Source of the DNA: Opeltia flavorubescens
Taxonomy: Eukaryota; Ascomycota; Lecanoromycetes; Teloschistales; Teloschistaceae
Direction of reading: 5' to 3'
DNA length: 64,000 bases
Assembly: GCA_000442125.1 (NCBI GenBank)
Contig: KE546975.1
Coordinates: 1-64,000, forward strand
Positions 1-13,161 of this stretch are shown here, piece by piece. Position 1 is the stretch's first letter. The number at the start of each line of letters is the position of its first letter. The position numbers and the translations under genes are program-made. The notes under the pieces were generated by a model. The model saw only the letters and a list, made by a program, of their open reading frames with translations, made no database searches and was not told the origin of the DNA.

Positions 1-101
1 CCTAACCCTAACCCTAACCCTAACCCTAACCCTAACCCTAACCCTAACCCTAACCCTAACCCTAACCCTAACCCTAACCCTAACCCTAACCCTAACCCTA
101 A
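1..101. repeat. Telomere repeat tract (CCCTAA)n
   Basis: The first 101 bases are CCTAA followed by 16 uninterrupted CCCTAA units. This is the C-rich strand of the TTAGGG telomere repeat used by most filamentous fungi. Lying at base 1 in this orientation, it marks the left physical end of a chromosome. The array stops abruptly against AT-rich DNA with no degenerate repeat transition. Confidence 0.98.
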
Positions 102-3100
102 AAATTTAAAGGAATTAATAATTAAAGCGGTATTATTCGATTAAAAAAATATTATTTAATTTATTCCTTCCTTTTTAAAAATATTATTTAATTTATTTTT
201 TCTTTTTTTAAAATACTATAATCGAAATCTTTAAAATATTATAGCCGAAGCTATTTTCTATTACCGCACTAATTTTTATATATTCTAAATTAATTTAAAG
301 GCGATAAAATAGAATATAAATCTATAATTTATAATATTAAAATAAATTATAAATTTACGTCTATCTTTTATTAAATTGTATTTTTAAATTGATTTTTCTT
401 TTTTATATCTTTTTAGCTCGCCGGTATAATTATTACTCCTATTTTTTTATTTAATCTAGAATTGTTTTTAGCTTTAACGGATTATTTAACTAGATAAATA
501 ATAAAAGATAGCTTATAATAATCGGCGCCTTAATATTTAATTTTAAGGGTTTTAATAAAGCTAAATCTCGCGACTATTAAAAAAAATTAATAGGGAATAA
601 TAGAATTTAATATAATATATATACTAGATTTAACGGGCTGGCCGGCCTTTTTATAAAAATAAATTATTTTTAATTAATTTAACTATTATTTAAAATTTTT
701 TTTAAATTATTATTAAAAATCGATTATTATTCTAAATTTAAATAAAGTTCTCGCTAGAATTAAATAATATAGCGGGCTACCGTTTTATACTATTTATCTA
801 CCGATTAATTTAAAATAAAATTATTAAAAAAGTCGGCTTTTAAAAATATATAGAATAATATTAAAAGCCCTAGTATAAATTTAATAATAAATTTAATAAA
901 AAAATTTACTAGTATTAAATCTAATTAAATTATTATTAAAAATTATATAAAAAGTAATAAAAACTATATTAAATTTTATTAACTAAATTTCTAATTATTA
1001 AATACCGCTTTTATTATAAAAAATATTCTATTTAAAAATAATTAATTAAAATTTAGTAATAAAATTTTATTATACTAATTATAAATCGATAATAAAAAAA
1101 TTAAAAATAAAATATTTAATAATAATTTATTATAATATAATAAAGGTTTATTTTTATTATTATTAAATATTATAAATTCGGATTTTTTTTTTTTTTTTAT
1201 TCCTCCTATCTACGCTATTTAAATAGACCTTTTTATTTTATAAAAAAATATTTATTATATAAAAGCTATTAGAGTAAATGGGACTAAATATATAAATTTA
1301 TTTATAGGATTTCTAGTTTTATAAAAGCTCCTAAAATCTATTATTAAATTATTTAAAATTTTAAAATAGAGTCTCTTCTATTAAAAAATTTAAAAAAAAA
1401 TCTTTATTTTAGTCTATAAATAGATTTTAGCTATAAAAAAATAAATTTAAATTTAAATAAAAAAAATAATAAACTTTTATAGATATAAATAATTAATAAC
1501 CTATATATAATATATTATTCTTTTATTTTAACTCGTATATTTATTATTTAAAATTACGGATTTTCTAATAAAAATCTTTTTATTTAACGAAATTCCGGCG
1601 GGCTTTATATAAAAGTTTATTATTATAAACTAGTAATAAATTAGTTTAACTACTAGTTAAATTTATACTTTAGCTATAAATTTAAAAATTTCAAGCTACT
1701 TTTACTAGCTTTTTATTTATAGAAAATATAGAATTTTATTTTTAAATAATATTTAAATATTTTTAAATATATTTAAAATATTTTTATACTATTAACTATA
1801 TAAAATAAAAAATTCAAATAAAATTAATATAAAATAATCGATATATTAATAAATTTACTACTAAATAACTTTAAATATTTTTATAATTCTAGCGGTATAT
1901 ATAATATAAAAGCTCTATATATTCCTTCTAGTATAATATATATAGAATTTTATTATTAAAAAATATAATTTTTAATAGTACGCGGAAGTAATAATTATAT
2001 AATAAAAGTTTTATACTAAATTAAATTTATAATTTAAATAATTATTTAAAGTTAAAAAATTTATATAAAAGTTTTATTTATTAAAAAATAAATATAAAAA
2101 TAAAAAAAATTTATTATTAATATTTTTAAAGGTTTTGCTACTAATAAATTTACTACTATTAAATAAACTACTAGATATTATAATATCTATAATAATTAAT
2201 AAAAAAAAAAAAAAAAGGAAAAATTTTTATAAAAGTCTATATTTATCTACTAGCGCGATTACTAATCCCTTTTATATTATACTAAAATAAAGTTTATATA
2301 TTAAATAAAAAAAAATTTTTAATCCTTTTAACTATAATAATAATATAACCTTTTTTTTATCTTTTTTCTATTTATAAAATATCTATAACGCTATAAACTT
2401 TTAGCGGGCTTTTAACTAAATTTTAATAATAAAAAAATAATAAAAATTAGTAATTATTTTTATAATTAATAATATTATTGTAAATAACTTTTTTTTTTTT
2501 TTTTCTATTAGATTTTAAACGGTTTTTAATAAATATTTATTTAAATATTTTAAATAGTTTAAATTACTTTTAAACTTTAATATTAAAGTTAATATTTTAA
2601 AAAAAAAATAATTATTACTATTAAATTATAGAAGTAGTTAGTATTTAAATTCTAGGTAAAAATTATATAATAAAAATAATATATTAAATTATATATAACG
2701 GGCTTTTTAAAAGGTTTAAGCGGGGTTATTTAAATAATTACCACCTAATATAAAATAAATATATTTTTAGATATATAGCGATCCCTTTTACTTTTTACTA
2801 GAAAATAAAAGTTAGTTTTTTAATATATTTGAATATATATACTATAAATAATTCTTTTATAATAGTTTATACTTTTGAATTGGTTTAATTATATTTAGTA
2901 TATTATAATCTTTTATTTAATTAATATTTTTAAATATAATACTAGTTTTAGTAATTTTTATATTATAATTATAATAATCGAAAATTTATTATATTATTTT
3001 TTTAATTTTTTTAAATTATAATTTTATTTATTAGTTTAATTATTAGATTTAATAAATTAAATTCTTTTTTTTTAATATATTTATAATTTTTATCCACGTA

Positions 3101-4790
3101 TTAATATATTATTTATATTATTATAAACCGCGTTATTTTAATAATTTAAAATATAATAAAAAAATATTAATTAACCCTATACTATTTTTTAGATTTAATT
3201 ATTAGAACCGCTATAATATATATTATAAGTAATTTATATTTACAATCTCGGTATTTTTGTACTAATAATACTAGATAAAATTATAAATAAATAACCTATA
3301 ATTTTTATAATTAAATCGATTTAATTTAATCTAATATTATATTATTATTATTAGTATTATTAATAAAATTATTATTATTATTATTATTATTATCTAGCCG
3401 ATTTTTATTTTTATACCGAATTTATTAAATATAAATCTACTAGATTTTTTAAATAATAATTTTAAACTTTATTTTTTTTTATTTTCGAAATATATAAACG
3501 AGTTTTTTATTTTTTTAAATTTAAATATAAATAAAAAACGCGAGAATTTATTTTTATAGCTAAATATAATTTTTTAATACTTTAAAATTTATATATAACT
3601 ATAAAAAATAATATTTAATTTATTTAATTTTATTATATACGATTTTAATATATAAAAAATATTTAATTTATTTTTTAACCGTTTATTAATAATATAAAAA
3701 TATATTATTTATAATATTCTATATAATATTTATTAAAAATTCCTTTTTTATATTTAAAATTTTAATTAAATTTATTAATTTTTACCGGTCCAATTTTTAA
3801 TAATATTTAAACTATTTTATTATTTTTAATTATAATATAAACTCGGTATTTTTTTAATAATTTTTAATTTTTATTTTTATTTTTTATTTTAACGTTTATT
3901 ATATATTTTAAATTTATTATTTAACCGCTACTATTATATTAATAGATATAAATTTATTGGTTTTATTACTAACTAATATTAATAAATTAATATAAATATA
4001 ATTATTATTTTATATTAATAAAAATAACTATTAATATTTAATTTAAATTTAAAAATTATAATAGAATTTTTATATTTTATATTTAAAATATATTTATAAT
4101 TTAAAAATAAATTTATTTAGCTCCCGAATTATTTTAAAATCTATAAACTTTTAAATAATTAATATTATTTTTATTTCGCGTTTAATTTTTAAAATTTTTT
4201 TATTAGAAATTTTATAATAATATTTTTTTAAATATTCTATTATATTATTAAATTAAATAGTATATTTATATATTTTATAAAATATAATTTATTATTAAAA
4301 TAATATAATAAAAAATTTATTTATTTTAAAAGAATAGAAATATAAATAGAAATAAAATTTAAATTATATATATAACGAGGCTATTTTAAAAGATAAAAAA
4401 TATAAAAATATAAAAAAAAATCGAAAATATTATTTTTATTAAAAGAGTTATATATATAAATTAAATCTAAATTTTAACGAGCGAAAAAATAGTTTAATAT
4501 CCCCTATTAATATTCGCTAGTAATATTTTTTTAGTTTATATTTATTATAACTAGATTTATTAGATAAAATTAAAAAAGTATATTTTAATATACTCGCCGA
4601 ATTTATTAATTAAAGTTATTATTAATTTAAATCCGATTAATAAAAGTTTTATTATTTAACCCCCCCGGTTTTTTATAATTTAGCTCTTTAGCTACCCGGC
4701 AGCTTTATAAAGCGTCTATCTAAATTTTATAATTTAACCCTTAATTATAAGCGTATACGGGATAGTTCTAATGTCCTATACTACTCGCTT
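102..4790. repeat. AT-rich, RIP-like degenerate subtelomeric block
   Basis: About 4.7 kb of DNA made almost entirely of A and T, rich in TpA, with only scattered GC islets such as short CCGG, GCGGGC and CCCCC runs. There is no open frame of note on either strand. A (TTA)n microsatellite lies near 3345-3393. This composition is what repeat-induced point mutation leaves after repeated rounds on duplicated DNA. The original sequence could be subtelomeric repeats or transposable elements, but it is too eroded for me to name a family. It should be read as a fossil. Base composition returns to normal within about 100 bases near 4790. Confidence 0.85.
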
Positions 4791-5307
4791 CGTACTGATA
4801 TACTTGACGTGTTAATATATATATTTTCAGATTTCGTATAGAATAATCGTAAGAAGAATGTATTCGTTGTACTATTTAGCTGATGAATATAAAACGATCA
4901 TACCTTGAAAGGGAAATAATTCGCAGGATATCAGAGTTAAAGCCGTGTGAAACTTGTGAATGCACAAATATACGTATATGGGCGGAATGAGATGCAGGTA
5001 GTATATAAGTCCATCACTAAGTCACCTATCGAAGAAGCTCGAACAATTGCAAGACATCACCTCGACAGATAAACCACCTTGCCTATACGTTCTCTTGCTA
5101 TGCCCTTGCACAAGCTTCAAGCAACGTGATCTCGAGATAGGCTATCGAATTAGCTTGCATCTTTGCTTATTTGATATCTAGGCATTCGCGGAGGCACTCT
5201 TCCGAAAAGGATTGGGGTTTGAGCCTTGATTACAAGTACCCCTCAGGTTACGATGGTACACTTTCTGGAAGCGCTCTAGCCGATGTAATGCTTCTCATAG
5301 TCTTTTC
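4791..5307. other. Gene-free stretch after the AT-rich block
   Basis: Ordinary base composition with no convincing coding frame. It lies downstream of the minus-strand gene that ends at 5308 and probably includes its 3' untranslated region. Confidence 0.5.
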
Positions 5308-6057
5308 CTAAAATTGTTTCCAATCCAGTGTTCTGCCGGTATTATGGTCAATATATTCGAGTTCTTCAGCATGAACATCCACTGCAGTATAGTTGGTCCC
5401 ATTGATGCTCAGGAAATCCGGATAGACTACCGTCCTCGGTGACCGAGCGAAAAGAGTTCCCTTGTTCACCGAGTGGATGTCTCTCCGAGATTTGACCGAT
5501 TGACTCCGTCCACCAAGTAGACTTTTTGCTGCAGGACTTGTAAACCAACTTCCTCCACCCCAGGCCAGACCGTAAATCCCTTGCACGAAGAGTGCATGAT
5601 TTGACCGAGGGTTCGGAGGCAAATACTCTGGCAAGCGTACATAGGAGCCACCCGATACGAATGTCACCGGGAAGTATTCATTTGAGTGGGGATCCACGGT
5701 GTCCCATGTCCAGGTCCCAGGTCCCGTCCGAGAATCTGCCACTCGACCTGAACAAGCGCCAATGGTGCGAGCCAGTAAGTCAGGGACGCCAGGTGTAGGC
5801 GGTTGCGACGAGCGTTCATCGGAATCCCATACTGCTGCAATATCCAATGCATCCAGGTTGCGGAAAGTAGCGGTGGGAAAGGTCAAGTGGGCTCTGTTAG
5901 GTGCCGTGCAACATACACCAGGTGCGACATCGGAACATCGAACGAAGGAAGCGGTAGACCCCCAAGAATCCTCGGTAAGAAAGATATCTACTTGCTCGGA
6001 GATGATTGTAAAGTACAGGAGGTGCAAAAGAAGAATCTTTACGTGCCGATGAAACAT
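5308..6057 (-). CDS. Putative secreted protein, 249 aa, unknown function
   Basis: Single open frame of 249 codons and the first gene inside the telomere. The N-terminus has a short basic start and a hydrophobic stretch (residues about 7-20, ILLLHLLYF...) that could be a signal peptide or anchor. Residues about 38-50 hold a cysteine cluster (RCSDVAPGVCC), followed by an aspartate- and tryptophan-rich region and several glycine-rich aromatic stretches (GGSYVRLPEYLPP, YGLAWGGGSWF). An NGT/NYT sequon lies near the C-terminus. I do not recognise a named family. The look is that of an extracellular fungal protein, possibly effector-like given the cysteines and subtelomeric position. There is no operon-like neighbour. 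Confidence 0.6.
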   Translation of the reverse strand: MFHRHVKILLLHLLYFTIISEQVDIFLTEDSWGSTASFVRCSDVAPGVCCTAPNRAHLTFPTATFRNLDALDIAAVWDSDERSSQPPTPGVPDLLARTIGACSGRVADSRTGPGTWTWDTVDPHSNEYFPVTFVSGGSYVRLPEYLPPNPRSNHALFVQGIYGLAWGGGSWFTSPAAKSLLGGRSQSVKSRRDIHSVNKGTLFARSPRTVVYPDFLSINGTNYTAVDVHAEELEYIDHNTGRTLDWKQF

Positions 6058-8256
6058 GGTATCTCTGGAATACGGTTACCATTTACTTGGAATGAGAAAC
6101 TTTACAGCCAAAAGTAGATACCGCAGTCAGCTCCAAAGCTTGAAATAAGAGCCACTATCACAGCTTTTGAAGCCATCGAAAACGCATGACGTGGGAACTT
6201 GATATCGTATGGCGAAGTAAGCCTCTGCCATACTATTGGGGTGCAGTATGGTTTTCCATAGCGCTATCCGATGCATTTACTTCTTCCAAATATACTCGCA
6301 CTCCAGTGCTTTTCAAGCTCTTATAAGAACATTATACATGAACATTGACAAGCCTAAGGTATACTAGGGCTGAGACAAGCGCACGGATCTGTGCGCCAGA
6401 TCCTCGGACTTTATTGAAGCACGCGCCTCCAATTCACCTCCGATATTTATAGACTTACGCTAATCAACTATGTTGATGATTGGTTGGTGGGTTCAGGTGT
6501 TTAGAGTTTGAGCTCGTTCCCCTCTACATACTTAGAACCTGCCCAGAACAATCTTTAGGCTTTCAATAAGGCTAGATCAATCGCCTCTCTTCATGCTCTT
6601 AACAATCGGAACTTGACACCGTGGTCCTGAGTTAGATGTATGAGGATCCTCGAAAGCGCCAGATGTTCGAAGATTTCGGATGCTGGGAAACCTAAACTTA
6701 CCTGCACCTGACGTTGTCTATGCAACGTGATCGCCAAATCGATGAATTCAAGGTGTTGGTTGTCCCTATCATTGATGACTTATTTACAATCCTCAAAGCC
6801 AAATTATTTCCAGCTCTCGCTACAATAGACCGCTGCTTATCGGCTTGACTTGCTCGAAAGAGGCTCTTCGACATCGAGTTTGGAACATTTTTAGATAACG
6901 CAAAGATCGCCGTCGATACTATGTATTAGTATTATTCTTTATGTTGTTTCCGCGACTTATACAGCATACAAGATTAACGTGCTGCACGACGCTGAGGAGC
7001 TTGCGAGAGCATCTTCTTCTTTGAGCTTGAAAATATCTTGTCTCCCACTTCCGACGTGCGCAATCCTCGGACCAACAGAAACAAAGCCAGAGAATTTTCA
7101 TTGTTTGCTTAGTATACCCGCCATTCAACGATCCATCGTTCATTCGCCGGAGATCTTCAACCCCTTGCGTAAGAGCTTCAGACATTCCTAGATTCCTATA
7201 ACAGATTCATCTATGTCTGCCTTAGTAACAATGTCGACTTTTCAAATTGTGAGACACGACAGATGATGGAAGGAATAGTCCTGGTCTCGGAGGAGCGTTT
7301 TATCGACCCAATATGGACTTTCTAAGGGCTTCCGCGAAACATTTTCTTCGACATCTCCGACAATCTAGTGACCAACAATGATCATCACTGAATGTTCCAT
7401 CCGGAGGTTTCTCAAGGGACGATCCTTGCTCATCCATCAACGAGGCTTCTCCTCTCATAACCCGAATTGGCTACTCTGGACGATGCGATTTACTATGTCG
7501 TGCCAGTTCTTGCAAGTACGAGAGACCATTGCACTTCTTGCAAACTTGCAAAAGGTTGACGTTTCTGGATATACCCAGCGCGACTCGCGGGGATATATCA
7601 TAAGTGTATTCAAAGCATTTCTCCACTCTTCAACAGCTGCAAGATGGCTTACTCTGTGCCTGGGTATAGCTATATGAGATCGATTGAGGAGGAGGCATTC
7701 GCACGCTAAGAAGCGAATTGTTCTTGGTCTTGGTCCACCTCGGACAATTCAATATCGTAGATCAAAGCTCTAGCCCCGAAGCCTACCAGTTCGTGAACGC
7801 GAGTGTGCCTTGTAATAGTCAATGATTTGGTATCAATTTACCGTCTTGTAAAATGAAATGTTTACTGTACAGACTGTCTTTTCTTCAGTTAGATACATTG
7901 TTCCTAGCATGAAGGGATCAGCGAGAGAACGGCACAGAATGTCAGGTGTGGCTTTGGATCCCTGCGAGCCACTTCCAAAGGTAAACACATATATCCTTAC
8001 ATGCATGATGGCTGGCCGAATGGCTACCGTTATACGCAATCTCTCCTTCCAGGATCATTTCCGGGTTCCCAGCACCTTGCAAGCTACGATCCGATCTCAT
8101 GCTGAAGATGGAAATAGTCACAGCATTCTGGTTCTACCTGGCCAATATGCTGGGTTGGCGGCCATGTCTCACTAGGCTATAGTAACACCAATAGATGGGC
8201 TCTAATTGCTGCAGAAAGTTATATCACCTGTATGTCGCAACCCAGACGTACACTCC
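6058..8256. other. Gene-poor stretch, no supported gene
   Basis: About 2.2 kb with only short frames of 60-105 codons on both strands. None shows a recognisable domain, signal peptide or convincing exon chain. It may hold decayed gene remains, but I cannot support any. Confidence 0.4.
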
Positions 8257-9522
8257 TCAAACTATCTCCACTTCATCTTTCACCCTGATCGTATGGAGTG
8301 GATAAGCGAGGCCCGCAATGTCAGTGCTCTCAGTGCTATGAACCCTAATTACCTCGGTTAAATGGACATGGACTGCTGTACCATCGTGTAGTTGTGCGTG
8401 ATGGTCCTGATGCTGATCCTTGGCCGTCCGGTCAGACCGTCTCGCCTGCCGGACCAGAGTACCGGAAAGCAGAGATTTGTACCATTTGCCGAAAGTGGAA
8501 TCAAGTATAGAGCTTTTCGGAAGCAGCGGTTTATAGGTAGGCAGACAGGCACAGATAATTGCCAAACCGTTCTCTATAGTCGCCCAGATGAGAAGGTTGA
8601 TAAAATTCACTGCCAGAGTATCAATTGTGGCCAAATCCAACTTCGAAGCTGTACATACGGTCGTTAGAATCTGCTCGATACGAAGTAGCCATCCGGATCA
8701 CGCCCGCAATCAATACACTGTAGCTGTCAGCGATGCATGAAGCGGTTTTTCACGTAAGGCAGTAAGACACGTACAATCCACCGAGAAGGAAAATGATGAT
8801 TAGCTGGATCTTACGTCGCAATGGCATTTGAAGTCCTCGAATCACTGGTATAGGCATGGAGAGTATTATAATATCCAGAGTACAATTGAACAGCTCGACG
8901 CCAAGGAAAAATGCGGCGAAATTGATGCATCTTGCAGGTAGCAGCTTCTGCCACGCAGCCTGGACCGGAATGCATCGGAAGATGGCTCCAAAAATAGACG
9001 TAAGCCAACAAGCGACAACAAGTAGACCGACAGCTAGACTCGCTCGACTGATTGAGGTGATGGGAAACACACGGCGGTATAAGCAGAGAACCGAGATTTT
9101 GGCAGCCGCGGTGGTGGTTACAGAGAACGATATCTCGATTTGAAGAGACTGTGTTCATACTTTAGAGTCGTTTGGTATACGCAGATAGTCCGACATTTTA
9201 TGGAAGCCTGTACCTTGAGGAGGAGCTCCAAAGCAGGATGCGGCAACGTCGTTAGTGGATGCCCTGCTCCTCCTGAGAGTACACCTGTTTCGAAAGATTA
9301 GAAGCATTTTGAGATTTCTGTCGGCTCCTTACTCCATATCTGTAGGCCCATGTAAAGATCGAAGAATATCAGACTTGTGACGGCCCACCAGTCGTCGGCC
9401 CCGGTCTTCGCTTTAGTCCGGGCACGAGCGAGGAATCGCAAACCAACAGAGATAGTGGACAGAACGACCATAATCGCGGTACTACGGATAATAGCGTCAC
9501 CATTTGAGTTGGTTGGGATCAT
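8257..9522 (-). CDS. Fungal rhodopsin-like integral membrane protein (PF20684 type)
   Basis: Multi-exon gene. Exon 1 (9522-9333) encodes the first helix and the GADDWWAV motif typical of the family. Exon 2 (9284-9214) carries VLSGGAGHP, and exon 3 starts at 9133 with ISFSVTTTAAAKISVLCLYR, the conserved YRR helix start. Next come RCINFAAFFLGVELFNCTLD and IIILSMPIPVIRGLQMPL, the usual WNxxxDxxIxxLPxP region. The last exon contains FINLLIWATIENGLAIICAC and LPTYKPLLP, the family's ...WSxxExxxAIIxACLPTLRPLL ending. The junction between about 8760 and 8640 is not cleanly resolved: the best splice choices leave a frame change around 8680, so the gene may contain an unusual intron or a small indel. 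These seven-helix proteins are numerous in plant-associated ascomycetes; their ligands are mostly unknown. It sits alone. Confidence 0.75.
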
Positions 9523-12500
9523 GTTGACTTGANCTCAGAGACCTGACGTCTTGCTGAACGGAATTTAAGGCAAAGGTCCTACTACATAATAAATGAGGCC
9601 AACCGTGTTCCAAATACTACGCCTCCGGAAATGCCAAATTCACATGCTTCTCATGCACATTCAAAGCTGAGCCCCGGTCCATTTAACCGCAAACACACTC
9701 GAGTATCTCCAGCCATTTCGCTTTTTAACCTATCACCGAGTCCTGTAACCGATAAGAGGGGTACAGAGTATCAAAAAGAAGGGCTGCGCCGATCTTGACT
9801 CATCTGCCCGGTACGATAGCTTGCGGTGATCGGGGAGAATGGGCTCCGTTATTCCCATGTGGCGGAGGGATCTGCATCCGGAAATTAGTCTGGTTTAGAG
9901 GCAACTTCAAGGTAGCCGCTCTTATTGGCTGACTCCACCACACCCTTTCCTCCACACTCGGCAAGATGGCTGCATGTTCTTGACGCAAGGAGACAGGCAT
10001 GAGCGTCATGATCGTCCTCCCTCTTCTTTCTGCATTTGCACCCGTTCTGACCGCAAACACCTCAATTTGAAGTACTTCCAAGGCACAGCGTGCTTCATAT
10101 ATGGTGCGATAGGTGGCAATCCCTGATGAGATCCTCGACAATCAGGTGGCATCGCGCTGCGTTGTATGCATGCGAGATAATGTCAAAATTCTTGCGGTCA
10201 ATCATCTGCAGCCTTAGAGACTGTCCGTATGTTGCCTTGCCGCAGATTGCTTGATAGCTACTTGCCTAAGCTCACGATCCGTCTCCCACAGTAGGCAAGT
10301 GTCTCAATCGGTTTCACCAAATCAGTCGACATGCTTTTTTATCCTTTATGTTGTAGACACTGGCGGAGACTACAGTATCGTTAGGTACCATTTACCACTT
10401 GGCTACACTGGTACCGTCCCACATCTTGGATTTTCTCGATTCCATCCTAAACAGAAATCCTTCTCTTCTTAGGGCTAATGGGGGCAGACTTCTTCGTTCT
10501 CTTGAAATTACGTCGCTAATACACTGTTGCAAGCGGTTTGTGATTCCTGTTTCGGATACTTTGCTTCATCCTCTATAGTACCGAGGACGTTGTCGATCAC
10601 TGTGAGAAGTAATCCTCCTCATGACTACAAGGACGTCCTGAAGAGGGTAATAAAGGATGTCTGCCATGATATTTACAATATTCAGGCTTGACAGGGATTC
10701 ATGAGGTAGCAGGTGGCATTCTCCTTTACAAGAATCATAGTCCACGAATAATTGTAATGGAGTATGCACGATCTGTTATGCTATCACTCCCCAGGGATGC
10801 AAGTGTTGCGGAAGGGATGCGCACCTATGTGCGGTATATTTCAGGTACTTGCGGTACCTGAAATCTAGATCGACTCCATGATCGCCGCCAGGCAAAAGCG
10901 AGCCACTTTAGCCTGGAAGAGCTCCTGTACCAACTCCTGCTATTGGCTCCGCTGGCAGAAGGGACTACTAAGGATTTGGGGAGTTCCGGTCTTATCAAAG
11001 TGCAGATTAGCCAGCGTTCAGCTCTTATTGGGATATCATGCTAGGTAATCCAAACCCTACGACACCCATTCAGATGGCCGAAAAAATAGTTCTTCTGTTT
11101 TAATGCGAAATTTGAAGCTAGTGGACCGCTTTTATTGAACGGACATCCTACACATTAGTTTTGCAGTTCAGGCTAACGCACGCATGCCGCTAAAGTAGCT
11201 TATATGTTCTATCACTGCAAATGCCGATCGAGCTGGACTCTCGGTACTCCGGAACTTGTTCACGTTAGTGCGGTTTACATGCATGCCAATGTTTTAACCG
11301 GGGGAATGATTCGGCGTCCACGACGGGCGCATAGACGAAATTATCGGTATGGCTTCAGCACAGAGTTTGGCTTATCGTCCGCTTATTAAACCTGATTACA
11401 ACTAATGGCAAATGCTACGGAGATTCTCAAGATCGCTCGTAGCAAAATCATGGGACAACGCAATGCACATGTTCGCAATCCATGAGCAGCGGTGTAGCTT
11501 CAGGCGACATTGAAACCATCGGTGGGTAGTTTCATCACTGTATTTGATTAGGTAGTTGGACGATGAATAGAGACGGTCGAGGTCCAGTCATAGGGTTGCC
11601 AGCTTCATACCCAGATCGAGGCCGACTCAAATAGACCAAGAATCTGCTTTGTCTTCTGGGAGGATCTATGGTCCATTTCGATGCATACTGCTGTTCGATA
11701 TTTTCTCTCCTGATAATGGTGCATAACGACCAAATATTGCTATCTGAAAAGACTCTGGTTCAAAGATTGTATAAAGTACAGCAGAGATTATGTACTGCTA
11801 TATACGAAAGCCCGACCAATCGGAAGATATACTATACCTTGACTATCCGATACGTGAAATGATTTATTGATATACAATATCGCGAATATAATATATAAAC
11901 TTATTCAAAACCTAGAATTAAAGGGGGGCCATTATCAAGATCATATATATATAACGTTGGTGTTTCATTTCGCGTTGTCGTCCTGGCACTTCCATCCGGA
12001 TATGTCAGTCTATAATGAAGAGCCTCACAAAAGTGTTCAAAATGATGCCTTGATCGCTCAAGGCGAAAGGATCACCTTCGGGTTGTAGAACATTCGAGAA
12101 GATGCCAATAACAGCGTCTGGTGGTCGCCACCCTCAGCACGCATGCGATACTATGCAGGAATTATTTCATTTACGCGCAATACCGGACCAAGTAACGCAA
12201 GGTATCTTTCGGGCAACTCCTCTTCGTGGCGTTGGGTTTGGTGCTCCGTGGCTAGAATGCACCTGAGCACATTGCCGAGCCTTCTTCGACTGTTATCAAG
12301 CACTTACAAGGCAGTCTCAGCAAACATCTATGACATCGATATACACACGGCGTCTTGTTTTGTGCTAGCTTCTATAGCCACCGCGTGGTATGTGGTAGCC
12401 AAAAGGCCCATAAACAGGAGAGAGAAGCAAGATCGCGTGGCGTCATGGTTGAATACAAGACTTGCATGTAAATTGCTGGCCTCTGAGGTGAAATATGAAC

Positions 12501-13161
12501 CCCCAATGCAAGTCCCTTACCCCTGAGATTTGGCATTGTGCTATACCAAAATTCGCTCTATGGGCCAAATGTCTGAGTCATGATGTAGGTTTTCGGGAGT
12601 CTTCGCACAAGGTAGCCTATTTCCCTTGGTTTTCGTTGATCCAAACCTACAAGATTTTTCCAGTTCAGCCAAGTGCAATCTCCAAAGCATAAGTATCTTG
12701 ACCCTTAGAAACGATAGGAAGTTCACGATAGGTTTGAGAGATGATGGGGGATAAGTCATGGCAGAAGAAAAGGCTGAGAGATCCATGCCATTTTAGCTAT
12801 CAGCCTGATCCAGTAGCCTCAAAGGAAGCTAGATGGTCAGGACCAATACTTCCCTGTCGAGAGAGCAGATGGCACAGCACGAAAGACAGTTTCACTACCT
12901 GTCACGACCTTAGAAACAATCAAGATATAAATTACCGCACATTTTTTTCATTACGAAATTTCGGTCTTGTATTCTTCCGGCAAATACCGGGCCGCGATGA
13001 ATGCGCCGCCGTAATGCCAGCCTCAGAGCGGCGTCTCGAACTACATACATTTAAAAATCCCGCAACTCTTGAAGAACCTTTTCCCAGTCGGGACTTGCTC
13101 AGCGTGTCTCTATAGTAATACACTCGTATCACATACTTCTTAGCACACGATTACATCGATA
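9523..13161. other. Gene-poor stretch, no supported gene
   Basis: About 3.6 kb. Frames of up to 127 codons occur (for example near 12143-12526 on the plus strand and 9800-10141 on the minus strand), but none shows a domain, signal peptide or coherent exon chain. The part near 11660-11960 is mildly AT-rich. A single unresolved base (N) lies at 9533. Confidence 0.4.

Noticed and set aside
102-4790. Possible genes or a nameable mobile element within the AT-rich block
   Set aside because: No frame, terminal repeat or domain can be read; composition alone does not identify a family.
9800-12692. Short frames such as 9800-10141 (minus) and 12143-12526 (plus)
   Set aside because: No domain, signal peptide or consistent splicing was found, and overlapping frames on both strands are of similar length, as expected by chance.
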